A stretch of 64,000 nt of DNA, taken from assembly GCA_964370195.1 (NCBI GenBank), contig CAYJIH010000002.1, positions 1 to 64,000 of the forward strand, in the 5' to 3' direction. Source of the DNA: JAAYCI01 sp964370195 (GTDB taxonomy: Bacteria > Bacillota > Clostridia > Oscillospirales > Ruminococcaceae). Both the position numbers and the translations under genes were made by a program. Under the pieces are notes generated by a model. It saw only the letters and a program-made list of their open reading frames with translations, did not search any database and was not told the DNA's origin. Shown one piece after another: positions 25,784 to 34,951 of this stretch (position 1 is its first letter; every line of letters starts with the position of its first letter).

Positions 25784-25894
25784 AAGCTCTCCTTTTTATA
25801 AATACAATAAAGGAAGAACCAATGCTATGTCAAGGGGCAAACCGTGTTTTTAATGCTCTTACAAAGAAAACTTTTGACATACAGAGAAAAGGTA

Positions 25895-25923
25895 TTGTCC
25901 GATGATTTTGTTTCTGTTATAAT
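25895..25923 (+). promoter_or_regulatory. Promoter of the ComFB-PilZ locus
   Basis: TTGTCC (25895-25900), 17 bases, TATAAT (25918-25923) with TG one base upstream of the -10, making a strong extended promoter. It is 46 bases before the ComFB ATG. Confidence 0.8.
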
Positions 25924-25969
25924 AGACGCGAGTATATATTATAGTAATAGTAGCCAAGAGGAGACCAGC

Positions 25970-26272
25970 ATGGTAAAAAATTGCATGGTAGACCAGGTGA
26001 GAAAAATGCTGGACGAAGAACTTGGCCGAGACGCCCTTAAATATGAGGGGATTTGCCATTGCCCTGCGTGCAAAGCGGCCATTTTAGCCGCTGCACTCAA
26101 TCGGCTTCCGCCCTTTTATGTGACAGGCGTAATGGGCGAAGTGCACCACACATTCCAAAATAAAGTTCGACAAAACATATCCGATGTTTGGGTGGCCTTA
26201 GGCCAGGGAATTGATGAAGTATCTGAAAATGACCCAAACGGGCATATTGCGTTGATAAGAAAAACAAAATAA
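25970..26272 (+). CDS. ComFB family (late competence development) protein
   Basis: A 100-aa protein similar to ComFB: VDQVRKMLDEELGR at the N-terminus, then ICHCPACKAAILAAALNRLPPFYV with Cys29, Cys31 and Cys34. ComFB-domain proteins have been reported as cyclic dinucleotide receptors in some bacteria, and the adjacent PilZ gene fits that theme. AAGAGGAG lies before ATG 25970, and longer in-frame starts lack a ribosome site. The function here is inferred. Confidence 0.8.
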   Translation: MVKNCMVDQVRKMLDEELGRDALKYEGICHCPACKAAILAAALNRLPPFYVTGVMGEVHHTFQNKVRQNISDVWVALGQGIDEVSENDPNGHIALIRKTK

Positions 26273-26296
26273 ATTCAAATTAAAGGACGTTGGCTT

Positions 26297-26965
26297 ATGT
26301 TAGCACTACCACATGAATTTACCGGTGCGATGTGTGAACTAAAAAGCATGGATGACTATCCTGTGGCGGTTGGCCGAGTGATAGAAATTGACCATGACGC
26401 TGTTGGCATTGCCGCTTTAGAGGGAGAGCGCATCCCACTATTGCAATATCGGCGCCGCATTAAGATGATTGTACGAAAAGGCGACTTATTTAGAATCATG
26501 GTGGGAATGGTGTACCTTTCTACCAACACATTTGCTCGCTTTGAGGAAGTGGTGGCTTTTGAAGCCTCTGAGCAGCGCAACGCATTTCGTGTGCGCACAA
26601 AAGTGCCCGCTATTTTGATTGAAGTAAAACCAGACGAAGAAGAAGAGGCCCCGGAGGAAGAACCACAAGAGCCCGTAAAGATACCCGTAGAGGTGATGGA
26701 CCTTAGTTTAACAGGCGCCAGAATTCTTACCGAAATGGAACTGAAAAAAAACGCAGATTATCATCTGGAATTCAATGTGTTAGACACACACATGGAACTT
26801 TTAGTAAAAATACAAAGAGAAGTTTTGAACGAAGGGCATCGTCATCAATATGGGTGCAGTTTTACAAAAATGAGCAGCCGAGACAGTGACGTTTTATGCA
26901 ACAAGCTGTTTGATTTACAAAGAATTGAGCGCACACGACGTAGAAACCGTAACACAGTACTATAA
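26297..26965 (+). CDS. PilZ-domain c-di-GMP receptor, YcgR-like flagellar brake
   Basis: A 222-aa protein with an N-terminal YcgR-N-like beta domain (about 1-90) and a C-terminal PilZ domain. Both ligand motifs are intact: RNAFR (Arg94-Arg98) and DLSLTG (Asp135, Ser137, Gly140). A Glu-rich insert (PDEEEEAPEEEPQEP, about 112-126) lies inside the PilZ domain. By family knowledge, binding c-di-GMP slows flagella. It sits 24 bases after the ComFB gene, under the same promoter. Confidence 0.88.
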   Translation: MLALPHEFTGAMCELKSMDDYPVAVGRVIEIDHDAVGIAALEGERIPLLQYRRRIKMIVRKGDLFRIMVGMVYLSTNTFARFEEVVAFEASEQRNAFRVRTKVPAILIEVKPDEEEEAPEEEPQEPVKIPVEVMDLSLTGARILTEMELKKNADYHLEFNVLDTHMELLVKIQREVLNEGHRHQYGCSFTKMSSRDSDVLCNKLFDLQRIERTRRRNRNTVL

Positions 26966-26993
26966 TATAAAGGCAAAGGGAGGCGTCGGCTCG

Positions 26994-29221
26994 GTGGAGG
27001 AACAAGGAAACCAACAAGTTTTTGCACTCGACATCGGCACCAGAAGCATCATCGGAATTGTTGGCCATAAAGAAGGCGATTTATTTTGGGTGGATGCCTA
27101 TGTACAACTGCAACACCCAAAACGTGCCATGATAGACGGCCAAATTGAAGACATTGCCCAAGTAGCACGTGTAGCCGGCGAAGTAAAGCGTTGCCTTGAG
27201 GAAAATTTAGGGGTTCGCTTAAGCCGCGTGGCCGTGGCTGCTGCTGGGCGTGCTTTAAAAACAAGCCGAGGCTCTTACACAAGGGCGCTTTCGGGCAAAG
27301 CGGTAGATGCACAGCTTCAATATGAATTAGAAAGCAGCGCAGTAAATGAGGCACGAAACGCGCTGAACTTAGAGGACAACGCTGGCCAATATCATTGCGT
27401 GGGTCATTCTGTGGTGCATGCCTCCATAGACGGCTATGCGTTTTCCAGCCTTTTGGAACACAAAGGTGCCAATGCACAAGTGGATGTAATTGCCACTTTC
27501 CTTCCCAGCGAAGTGGTGAGCAGTTTGCGACGCTGCATGGAACTGATTGACCTGGAAATAGAAACACTTACATTAGAGCCCATCGCAGCCATGCGTGCTG
27601 TTTTACCAAAAGACATCCGCTTGCTTAATTTGGCAATGGTCGATATTGGCGCCGGTACATCAGATATTGCAATCACAAAAGATGGCTCTGTGGCCGGATA
27701 CACCATGGCTACGGTTGCCGGAGATGAAATAACGGAAGCAATTATCCGCCATTGTCTTGTAGATTTTGAAACAGCAGAAACGATAAAGTTGGCACTGGAA
27801 AACGAAGACCCTATCACGTATACAGATATTTTAGGACACACCCAAAACACAACAAGCGAAACGATTTTAAAAGCAATAGAACCAAGTGTGGATATCTTGG
27901 CAAAAGTAATTGCCGATAAAATCCAAGAATGCAACAACAGCGCTCCAACAGCTGTTTTTCTTGTGGGCGGTGGCAGCCAAACACATGGTCTATGCGAAAA
28001 ACTAGCGCAGGAATTGGGGCTGGATACAAACAAAGTGGCATTGGCCGGCACACAATTTTCCGGCCGTGAACTGAATGAAGAAGCACAATTAAACGCACCC
28101 GAACATGCAACGCCAGTAGGAATTGCCTTGATGGCAGCAGAAGAAATGGCCGCCGGCGGCACGCTTGTACAAGTAAACGGGCAAAAAGTTCGTCTTTTTA
28201 TTGGCGGCGACGGCATTAGTGTAATGGATGTTCTTTTGTTGGCCGGTTTTCATCATAATGATTTGATGGCACACAACGGGCAAGCGGTAACATTTCAACT
28301 TAATGGTGAGCGAAAAGTGGTTTTTGGCAGCCCGCACACCGTAGCGCAAATACAGTTAAACGGGCAAGAAGCAAGCCTTACCTCACCGGTTTACGGCGGA
28401 GACGTTTTGCAATTGGATGTAGCCAAAAACGGTGAAGACGCACACCCACTCGTAAAAAATTACTTACCAAAACAAGAACCTCGGTTTTCTATCACCTTTG
28501 ACGACACAAGCTATACTGTAGGCAGTGTTGCTCTTGTCAACGGGGTGCTTGTTCCTATAGAAAGTGAAATTCCCAAACAAGCTGAAGTCGTCTTCGTCCC
28601 CATTGACACCGTGCATGCGTTTTGCGGTGCACTGGGTATCAGCACCCAAGATGTTTTATGCAACGATGAGCCGGTGACTCCTGCACAAAATTTAGCCCCG
28701 GGCGATGTGTTATGCTCAAAGAATCCTCCGCAAAAGAAAGACCTTGATTCTTTAAGCGCAGCCGAGAAAAAAACACCGGCTGAAGAANNNNNNNNNNNNN
28801 NNNNNNNNNNNNNNNNNNNNNNNNNNNNNNNNNNNNNNNNNNNNNNNNNNNNNNNNNNNNNNNNNNNNNNNNNNNNNNNNNNNNNNNGTCACCGGTTGAA
28901 GAAGCACTACCGGCTGATGAACCACCTCCGGCTGAAGAACTGCCACAGGCTGAAGAGCCACTACCACTTGATTCGCCTAAAAAGAATGAAGAAGTGTCCA
29001 GTAAAAGCATGCGTGTAGAATTAAACGGAAAAACCATTATCTTGCCACCAAAAGCAGATAAAACAGCACACACCATGCTAGATTTACTCCCTTTGATAGA
29101 CATTGACCCCGAAAATCCAAAGGGTTGGGTTCAAATTCAAAAAAATGGACATGAGGCAAGTTATCTCGAAGCCATTCAATCAGGCGATCTTATAGAAATT
29201 GGCTGGAAAGAAGAAAAGTAA
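26994..29221 (+). CDS. FtsA/PilM-like actin-fold ATPase with long C-terminal extension (interrupted by assembly gap)
   Basis: Actin-fold protein of the FtsA family. The phosphate-1 motif VFALDIGTRSIIGIVG is near residue 10, phosphate-2 is MVDIGAGTSDIAI, and the adenosine motif is VFLVGGGSQTHGL. About 250 further residues form several small beta-rich units (QVNGQKVRLF, VTFQLNGERKVVF and later), then a Pro/Glu repeat linker, then a 75-residue unit starting MRVELNGKTIIL. The linker is cut by 100 N (28788-28887). The frame differs on the two sides because the true gap length is unknown, but both sides read as the same PAEE-rich linker. AAAGGGAGG precedes GTG 26994. It could be a divergent FtsA or a separate actin-like scaffold. 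Confidence 0.75.
28788..28887. other. Scaffold gap of 100 N
   Basis: Exactly 100 N, a placeholder length. It lies inside the Pro/Glu-rich repeat linker of the FtsA-like gene, so a collapsed repeat is the probable cause. Confidence 0.98.
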
Positions 29222-29367
29222 AGCGACAAGAAAGACCACAAAACATCAAATTTCAATTTTTATAAGTGAAATTTAAAAAAATACCAGGAAAACAGTGGTG
29301 TTTTTGCGGTTCGTTTGATATGATAATAGGTAGAAGAAGATAAAGTAGCTTGCAAAGGGGGCTTTTC

Positions 29368-30270
29368 ATGCGTAGACAATCGGAGATTTTGCTTGAGTCC
29401 GGCACCAATGAGCTTGAAATCATGGAGTTTTCTGTTTCTGGGAAACTTTTTGGTATCAATGTGGCAAAAGTGCAGGAAATTATGAAAGTACAGCCAGTTA
29501 ATCCGATGCAAAAATCACACCCAGACATAGAGGGTGTTTTTAAACCGCGCGATGAAGTTATCACCGTGGTTGATTTGGCTAACCATTTGGGGCTTTCTAA
29601 AAGCCAAAACCCAGATTTCGACATTTTCATCATCACGAACTTTAGTAAAGAAACATACGCTTTCCATGTGCATGAAGTGGTAGGCATCAACCGAATTTCT
29701 TGGGAAAACCTAAAAAAACCAGATGACATTATCTATGGTGGCGATGAAGGTGTGGCAACAGCCATCACCGCATACGAAGGTCGCCTTATCACCATATTAG
29801 ATTTCGAGAAAATCATTCGCGAAATTAGCCCACGCACCGGAATCAACTTAGAAGAAGTTCAAGAAAGCAGCGATAACCAAGTGCCTGTTGTGGTGGCGGA
29901 GGATTCGATGCTTTTGCGTAGCCTGTTAGACCAAGGGCTTAGCAAAGCAGGTTACAAAAATGTAACCTTCACAAAGCACGGGCTTGAAGCGTGGGAATAT
30001 TTAAACGAAATGCGTAGAGAAGGGCACCCTGTAAACGAATTTGCCCGTCTTATCATCACAGATATCGAAATGCCACATATGGATGGCCACCATCTTATCA
30101 AACGCATTCGCGAGGATGATGATTTCAAACATGTCCCCATTGTTGTTTTTTCTTCCCTTATCAACGACCAATCGAAACTGAAAGGCGAAGATCTTGGCGC
30201 AACCGGGCAATTTTCCAAACCAGAACTTTCAGAATTGCTTAAATTTGTAGATTCTATACTATCCAAATAG
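29368..30270 (+). CDS. cheV: Chemotaxis protein CheV (CheW domain plus receiver)
   Basis: Couples receptors to CheA and adapts through phosphorylation, 300 aa. The CheW-like domain (about 10-160) has FSVSGKLFGINVAKVQEIM and DEVITVVDLANHLG. The receiver domain (about 175-298) has acidic AEDS, phospho-acceptor Asp in LIITDIEMPHMDG, Thr/Ser in VVFSSL and Lys in FSKPE, all intact. An earlier ATG at 29350 is in frame, but AAAGGGGG directly before ATG 29368 decides the start. Confidence 0.94.
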   Translation: MRRQSEILLESGTNELEIMEFSVSGKLFGINVAKVQEIMKVQPVNPMQKSHPDIEGVFKPRDEVITVVDLANHLGLSKSQNPDFDIFIITNFSKETYAFHVHEVVGINRISWENLKKPDDIIYGGDEGVATAITAYEGRLITILDFEKIIREISPRTGINLEEVQESSDNQVPVVVAEDSMLLRSLLDQGLSKAGYKNVTFTKHGLEAWEYLNEMRREGHPVNEFARLIITDIEMPHMDGHHLIKRIREDDDFKHVPIVVFSSLINDQSKLKGEDLGATGQFSKPELSELLKFVDSILSK

Positions 30271-30322
30271 TTTCCCCGTAAGTGCTATAATTTCACGAGT
30301 TTGTTTTGAGGAGTGAGAAAGA

Positions 30323-31540
30323 GTGAGCACCAGCATTGTACGTCAACCAATTATCGGGCCGGAAGGCGAAGCCGTTGCATACGAACTACTGTATGAAGAC
30401 AAGGGCGTTTCGCTTTATAACCAACAAGATATGATGTCGGCCAATATGATAGCAGACTTTTTGCTGCATATGGATACATCAAAATTTTTAGATGACAAAA
30501 AGGCGTTTATCACCTTTACACCAAGTTTGCTTGAGAAAGACATTCCCAAAATGATGTCGCCGGATCACTTGGTTATTCAAGTGGACGACACTGTTTTAGT
30601 GCATCCTGTGGCACAAGAACTTTTAGAAAATTATCACAGACAAGGGTTCCAAATTGCCATTAAAGGGTTTGAATTTTCAAGCCGTTATTTTGCTATTTTA
30701 GACATTGTCGACATCATCAAGTTGGATTTATCGAAACCCAACCATTCACTAAGCAGCATCTTAGACATTGGCAACAGCTTCCAAAAAACAGTGATGGGCG
30801 AACATATCAATTCAAACGATGTGTTTAAATTGGCCGAGCAATTTGGCATTCGATATTTACAAGGAACCTCTGTATCAGAAAGTTTGTATTCTGTTGTTCC
30901 CAAAATGGAGCATTTACAATCGAACTTCTTCCAGCTCATTGTAGCGGTAACAAAAGAAGACGCCGATGTGGATGAGATAACAGATGTTATTGCGCGCGAT
31001 GTAACTTTAACATTTAGTTTGATTAAACTTGTAAATTCAGCTTATTTTGCCCTAAGAAACCCGGTGCGAAGTGTAAAACAAGCGCTGGTGGTGCTAGGTG
31101 TGGAACAGCTAAAACAATGGATTTATTTGTTAAGTTTTAAAGGAACCGACGGAAAAATCCCAGTGGAACTGATTAAAACCAGCTTTTTGCGTGGCCGGTT
31201 TTGCCAACAGCTTGTAGTAAGCATGCCCGATTTCCCCATCAGCCCAAACGAAGCGTACCTTATGGGAATGTTTTCCACCCTTGGTATGTTGATGGGCTTG
31301 CCTTTGGCAGATGTTATGGAAAAACTGCCAATTTCAGAGGAAATTAAGCTGGGTATTGTATCTGGCGAAGGCGTTTGTGGCGATTTATATAATTTGGCCA
31401 TTTTGTTCGATCAAGCCGATTTTAAACATGCAGCACCGTATCTTGAAGCGTTGGGTGTAGAAAAAGATGTGGTGAACGAAAAGTATGTTGATGCTGCAGA
31501 ACATGTGAACGAAATATGGAGCAGTTTGATGAGTTCATAG
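30323..31540 (+). CDS. EAL-HDOD signalling protein (YuxH-like), EAL degenerate
   Basis: A 405-aa protein with an N-terminal EAL-like domain (1-~200) and a C-terminal HDOD domain (~205-395). The EAL motif reads YELLYED, and the DDFG position reads KGFE. Catalytic metal ligands are therefore missing and phosphodiesterase activity is unlikely. The HDOD part shows ITDVIARDVTLTFSLIKLVNSAYF and VKQALVVLGVEQLKQW. It starts at GTG 30323 behind GAGGAGTGAG. It follows cheV by about 50 bases. It is probably a scaffold or regulator in motility signalling (inference). Confidence 0.87.
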   Translation: MSTSIVRQPIIGPEGEAVAYELLYEDKGVSLYNQQDMMSANMIADFLLHMDTSKFLDDKKAFITFTPSLLEKDIPKMMSPDHLVIQVDDTVLVHPVAQELLENYHRQGFQIAIKGFEFSSRYFAILDIVDIIKLDLSKPNHSLSSILDIGNSFQKTVMGEHINSNDVFKLAEQFGIRYLQGTSVSESLYSVVPKMEHLQSNFFQLIVAVTKEDADVDEITDVIARDVTLTFSLIKLVNSAYFALRNPVRSVKQALVVLGVEQLKQWIYLLSFKGTDGKIPVELIKTSFLRGRFCQQLVVSMPDFPISPNEAYLMGMFSTLGMLMGLPLADVMEKLPISEEIKLGIVSGEGVCGDLYNLAILFDQADFKHAAPYLEALGVEKDVVNEKYVDAAEHVNEIWSSLMSS

Positions 31541-31563
31541 GCAGCGAGCGTAAAGGAACCGAT

Positions 31564-31602
31564 AGTCCCTCAAGGCACACTGCTTTGAGGGACTTATTTT
31601 AT
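31564..31602 (+). terminator. Terminator after the EAL-HDOD gene
   Basis: AGTCCCTCAA (31564-31573) pairs with TTGAGGGACT (31585-31594) and is followed by TATTTTAT. Confidence 0.75.
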
Positions 31603-31622
31603 CACAGCAGAAAGGAACCCCC

Positions 31623-32480
31623 ATGGCGTATATACGTGCAGAAATCAAACTGCAAGAAGTGTTTCGTACCGTATGTGTACAACTCTACTTCCCCACCGAC
31701 TTACCCCAAGAAATTGGCAACAAAGTACGCGGTGTGGTGACACTGCTTCATGGAATGTCAAACACAAGCAGTGATTGGCTTTTAATGTCGTCGGCCACAC
31801 GCTATGCGGCCGACAATGGATACATTCTTGTCATGCCCGATGCAAACAATTCTTTTTACACAAATATGCAGTGTGATATCCCTTACTTTGATATGCTTAC
31901 CACTTTGTTGCCACAGCAATTGGCAGCCATTTTCAATATCCCTACAAATAGAGAACAAAACCACATAGCCGGGCTTTCCATGGGCGGATATGGCGCTGTG
32001 AACATCGGGTATAACTTTCCGCACCGATACGCCAATATTGGTAGTTTTTCCGGCTGTTTAGATATGGCCTTTTTACTGGATGAGGCACGAGGACAGGCTG
32101 CTTCTTCTGTATTGCAAGCCGCCTTTGGCCCAAATTTAAAGCTTGCCGAGCAAAACAACCTTTTTACATTGGCAGAGAAAGTATCTGCACTGCCATCATG
32201 CGAAAAACCCAATTTGTTTTGCACGTGCGGAAATCAAGATGCCGAATATTTGATTTTAGAACAAAACAAACGCTTTCAGCAACACGTAGAGGCCCTCCCC
32301 TTGCCAAGCACGTTCCAATACTGGGATGGTTTGCATGAGTGGAATGTTTGGGACAGAAGTTTTGCGGCTTTCATTTCACACATTGAAAACAGTGATTATT
32401 TGGAGCGAAAACAACAAGACTGGAACGCACCCACTTGCGGCACACCATCCTTGCATTCGGGAGATACACATCATGGCTAA
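31623..32480 (+). CDS. Esterase D / tributyrin esterase family alpha/beta hydrolase
   Basis: A 285-aa cytoplasmic esterase. The nucleophile elbow is GLSMGGYGAVN, the oxyanion region VVTLLHGMSNTSSDW, and the C-terminal catalytic His is probably in YWDGLHEWNVWD. It resembles acetylesterase/S-formylglutathione hydrolase-like proteins; the natural substrate is unknown. The last 8 bases overlap rarA. GAAAGGAACC precedes ATG 31623. Confidence 0.85.
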   Translation: MAYIRAEIKLQEVFRTVCVQLYFPTDLPQEIGNKVRGVVTLLHGMSNTSSDWLLMSSATRYAADNGYILVMPDANNSFYTNMQCDIPYFDMLTTLLPQQLAAIFNIPTNREQNHIAGLSMGGYGAVNIGYNFPHRYANIGSFSGCLDMAFLLDEARGQAASSVLQAAFGPNLKLAEQNNLFTLAEKVSALPSCEKPNLFCTCGNQDAEYLILEQNKRFQQHVEALPLPSTFQYWDGLHEWNVWDRSFAAFISHIENSDYLERKQQDWNAPTCGTPSLHSGDTHHG

Positions 32481-33744
32481 ACGCCCCTTGGCAGATCGTC
32501 TTCGCCCTAAAACACTGCAAGATGTGATGGGCCAACAACATTTATTACAGCCACATCAAGTGTTTTACCGTGCAATGCAATCTGGCAAGGTTCCAAACAT
32601 GGTGTTTTATGGCCCTTCCGGCGTTGGTAAAACAACCGTGGCACGCATTGTTGCGCAAAACAGTGGCATGCAATTGCATAAGCTCAATGGCACATCAGCC
32701 GGCACCGGAGACATTCGAGAAGTCATTGCCAATGTAGGAAGTTTTGGCACACAAAATGGCTTGCTTTTATATTTAGATGAAATTCAATATTTGAATAAAA
32801 AGCAGCAGCAAAGTTTGCTGGAATTCATGGAGGACGGCAGTATCACACTCATTGCTTCCACCACTGAAAATCCATATTTTTATATTTACAGTGCGCTATT
32901 ATCGCGCAGCACCGTATTTGAATTTAAGGCGCTAAACGCCGAGGATATCCAAAATGGGCTTTCAAGGGCTGTGCAAAATGTACAAGAATTGGATGAATTT
33001 TCTTTAGAGATAGAAGACGGCGCACTGGAAAAACTGGCACAGGCAAGCGGCGGTGATATGCGAAAAGCATTGAATGGCCTTGAGTTTGCACTGGGTGCTG
33101 CCGAGGAAGTGGATGGCAAAAAAACGATAAGCCTTGCCGATGTAGAGCAAGTCGCTCAGCGCTCTAGCATGCGGTACGATCGTGCCGGTGATGAACATTA
33201 CGACATCGTATCCGCTTATCAAAAGTCCATGCGTGGTTCTGATACGGATGCGGCACTGCATTATTTAGCACGGCTACTGGAAGCAGGCGACTTACCAAGC
33301 GCTTGCCGCAGGCTTTTGGTGTGCGCGTGTGAGGACGTGGGCCTTGCTTATCCGCAAATCATGCCCATCGTAAAATCAGCGGTGGACATTGCGTTGCAGG
33401 TGGGGCTTCCCGAAGCACGCATCCCTTTGGCAGATGCCGTGGTGCTAGTCTGTTTGGCTCCAAAATCAAATTCTGCCTACGAGGCCCTCGACAGAGCGTG
33501 GGCCGATGTAAAAAACGGTAAAAGCGGCCCTGTTCCCCGTAATTTGCAAAACAAACATTTTGATGGTGCGGATGCCAAAGTAAAAGGACAGTTTTATTTA
33601 TACCCACATGCCTACCCAAATGCATTCGTAAAACAGCAATATTTGCCAGACAATTTGCTTCAAGAGCAGTATTATTCGTTTGGCGAAAACAAAACAGAAC
33701 AGGCTTTTAAACAGTACTGGGAGCAAATAAAAAACAAAAAGTAA
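32473..33744 (+). CDS. rarA: Replication-associated recombination ATPase RarA/MgsA
   Basis: AAA+ ATPase related to clamp loaders, acting at stalled forks; 423 aa. MAKRPLADRLRPKTLQDVMGQ is the classic N-terminus. Walker A is GPSGVGKT (47-54), Walker B LYLDEIQY, sensor 1 in IASTTENPYF, and the C-terminal domain has SDTDAALHYLARLLEAGDLPS. A frame extending upstream overlaps the esterase, but the conserved N-terminus fixes ATG 32473, giving an 8-base overlap and translational coupling. Confidence 0.95.
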   Translation: MAKRPLADRLRPKTLQDVMGQQHLLQPHQVFYRAMQSGKVPNMVFYGPSGVGKTTVARIVAQNSGMQLHKLNGTSAGTGDIREVIANVGSFGTQNGLLLYLDEIQYLNKKQQQSLLEFMEDGSITLIASTTENPYFYIYSALLSRSTVFEFKALNAEDIQNGLSRAVQNVQELDEFSLEIEDGALEKLAQASGGDMRKALNGLEFALGAAEEVDGKKTISLADVEQVAQRSSMRYDRAGDEHYDIVSAYQKSMRGSDTDAALHYLARLLEAGDLPSACRRLLVCACEDVGLAYPQIMPIVKSAVDIALQVGLPEARIPLADAVVLVCLAPKSNSAYEALDRAWADVKNGKSGPVPRNLQNKHFDGADAKVKGQFYLYPHAYPNAFVKQQYLPDNLLQEQYYSFGENKTEQAFKQYWEQIKNKK

Positions 33745-33827
33745 CATCATTTTTGCCGTGTTAAATTGAAAATGAATGAGGTTTTTTGCTTCGTTTTCTA
33801 TGCACTAGGAATGAAGAGAGGAAAAAA

Positions 33828-34463
33828 ATGAGAAGTAAAGCAGATGCGAAAATAATTGTAGATAAATTAAAAGAAGAGTATCCCGAGGATATTTGCTCTT
33901 TAGAATATTCATCTGCTTTTCAACTGCTTGTATCGGTTCGTTTATCGGCCCAATGCACAGATGCACGTGTGAATAAGGTAACACCAGAGCTTTTTACACG
34001 GTATCCCACGATGCAAGATATGGCGCAGGCCCCTGTAGAAGAAATTGAAAGCATCATAAAAAGTTGCGGCTTTTATCATAGCAAAGCGAAAGATTTAAAG
34101 GGCGCTGCCACGGCCATGGTGGAAAAACATGCAGGTGTGGTGCCAAACACCATGGAGGAGCTATTGGCATTGCCCGGAATCGGACGTAAAAGTGCCAACC
34201 TCATTTTAGGGGATGTATACAATGTTCCGGGTGTGGTGATTGCCGATACACATTGCATCCGAATTTCAAACCGTTTGGGTTTTTTGAAAAATAAAGACCC
34301 ACTCAAGGTGGAAATGGCGCTGCGCAAAGTGTTGCCACCGGAAGAATCAAATGGATTTTGTCATCGGCTTGTTTTGCATGGGCGTGCCGTTTGCACGGCA
34401 AGAAGTGCCCACTGCGAAAAGTGTGTACTAGATGCGTTATGTCCCAAAAAAGGCGTTGCGTGA
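33828..34463 (+). CDS. nth: Endonuclease III (Nth), iron-sulfur DNA glycosylase
   Basis: Removes oxidised pyrimidines and nicks AP sites; 211 aa. The helix-hairpin-helix LPGIGRKSANLIL has catalytic Lys121, and VIADTHC has catalytic Asp140. The C-terminal cysteines C-x6-C-x2-C-x5-C (VCTARSAHCEKCVLDALC) form the 4Fe-4S cluster. GAGAGGAAA lies before ATG 33828; an upstream in-frame ATG (33786) has no family support. Confidence 0.95.
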   Translation: MRSKADAKIIVDKLKEEYPEDICSLEYSSAFQLLVSVRLSAQCTDARVNKVTPELFTRYPTMQDMAQAPVEEIESIIKSCGFYHSKAKDLKGAATAMVEKHAGVVPNTMEELLALPGIGRKSANLILGDVYNVPGVVIADTHCIRISNRLGFLKNKDPLKVEMALRKVLPPEESNGFCHRLVLHGRAVCTARSAHCEKCVLDALCPKKGVA

Positions 34464-34503
34464 TGCATACCAAATAAAAATGCCCCCACAAAAAGCAGCG
34501 CAC

Positions 34504-34532
34504 TTGACAGATGAGAAAATATTTGGTATAGT
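34504..34532 (+). promoter_or_regulatory. Promoter of rplU-rpmA
   Basis: TTGACA (34504-34509), 17 bases, TATAGT (34527-34532): near-consensus sigma-A promoter. Confidence 0.85.
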
Positions 34533-34539
34533 ATTTAGG

Positions 34540-34615
34540 CCGCATGGTTTGGGTAATAAAAGTGGTGTTATGAACGCCCGCCCTTACACCAGCGAGCCCC
34601 AAGAAAAGAAGAGGG
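34540..34615 (+). ncRNA. Leader of the L21 operon (L21-leader-like structure)
   Basis: Between the promoter and rplU, an outer TTTGGG/CCCCAA pairing encloses a GGTGT/ACACC hairpin with a CGCCCGCCC-containing loop. The position and layout fit the L21 leader by which Firmicutes regulate rplU with its own product. The match is by eye only. Confidence 0.5.
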
Positions 34616-34621
34616 AGAAAT

Positions 34622-34936
34622 ATGTACGCAATTATTATGACCGGCGGTAAACAATACCGTGTGGAAAAAGGCGACGTTCTATTTATTGAAAAACTGGGCG
34701 TCGAAGAAGGCGACAAAGTGGTGTTTGAAGATGTTTTGGCTGTGGGCGACAACGGCAGCGTAAACGTGGGTGCACCCTTCGTAGCCGGTGCCAAAGTAAG
34801 TGCCGACGTGATGAAAAACGGCAAAGGTAAAAAACTCAACATCATCACATACAAACCGAAAAAAGGCAGCGTGCGCCGCATTGGCCACCGCCAACCATAC
34901 ACAAAAGTTGAAATCACCGAGATTTCGGCGAAGTAA
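34622..34936 (+). CDS. rplU: 50S ribosomal protein L21
   Basis: A 104-aa L21 with typical start YAIIMTGGKQYRVEKGDVLFIEKL and end RRIGHRQPYTKVEITEI. AAGAGGGAGAA precedes ATG 34622. rpmA follows after 15 bases, with no gene for the Prp protease between them, unlike most Firmicutes. Confidence 0.97.
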   Translation: MYAIIMTGGKQYRVEKGDVLFIEKLGVEEGDKVVFEDVLAVGDNGSVNVGAPFVAGAKVSADVMKNGKGKKLNIITYKPKKGSVRRIGHRQPYTKVEITEISAK

Positions 34937-34951
34937 AGGAGGAGGAAGAGA

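Noticed and set aside
28888..29018. C-terminal sequence HRLKKHYRL and on after the N gap as the end of the FtsA-like protein
   Set aside because: This is the wrong frame; the frame reading SPVEEALPADEPPP continues the linker and joins the conserved beta unit ending at 29221. The shift comes from the arbitrary gap length.
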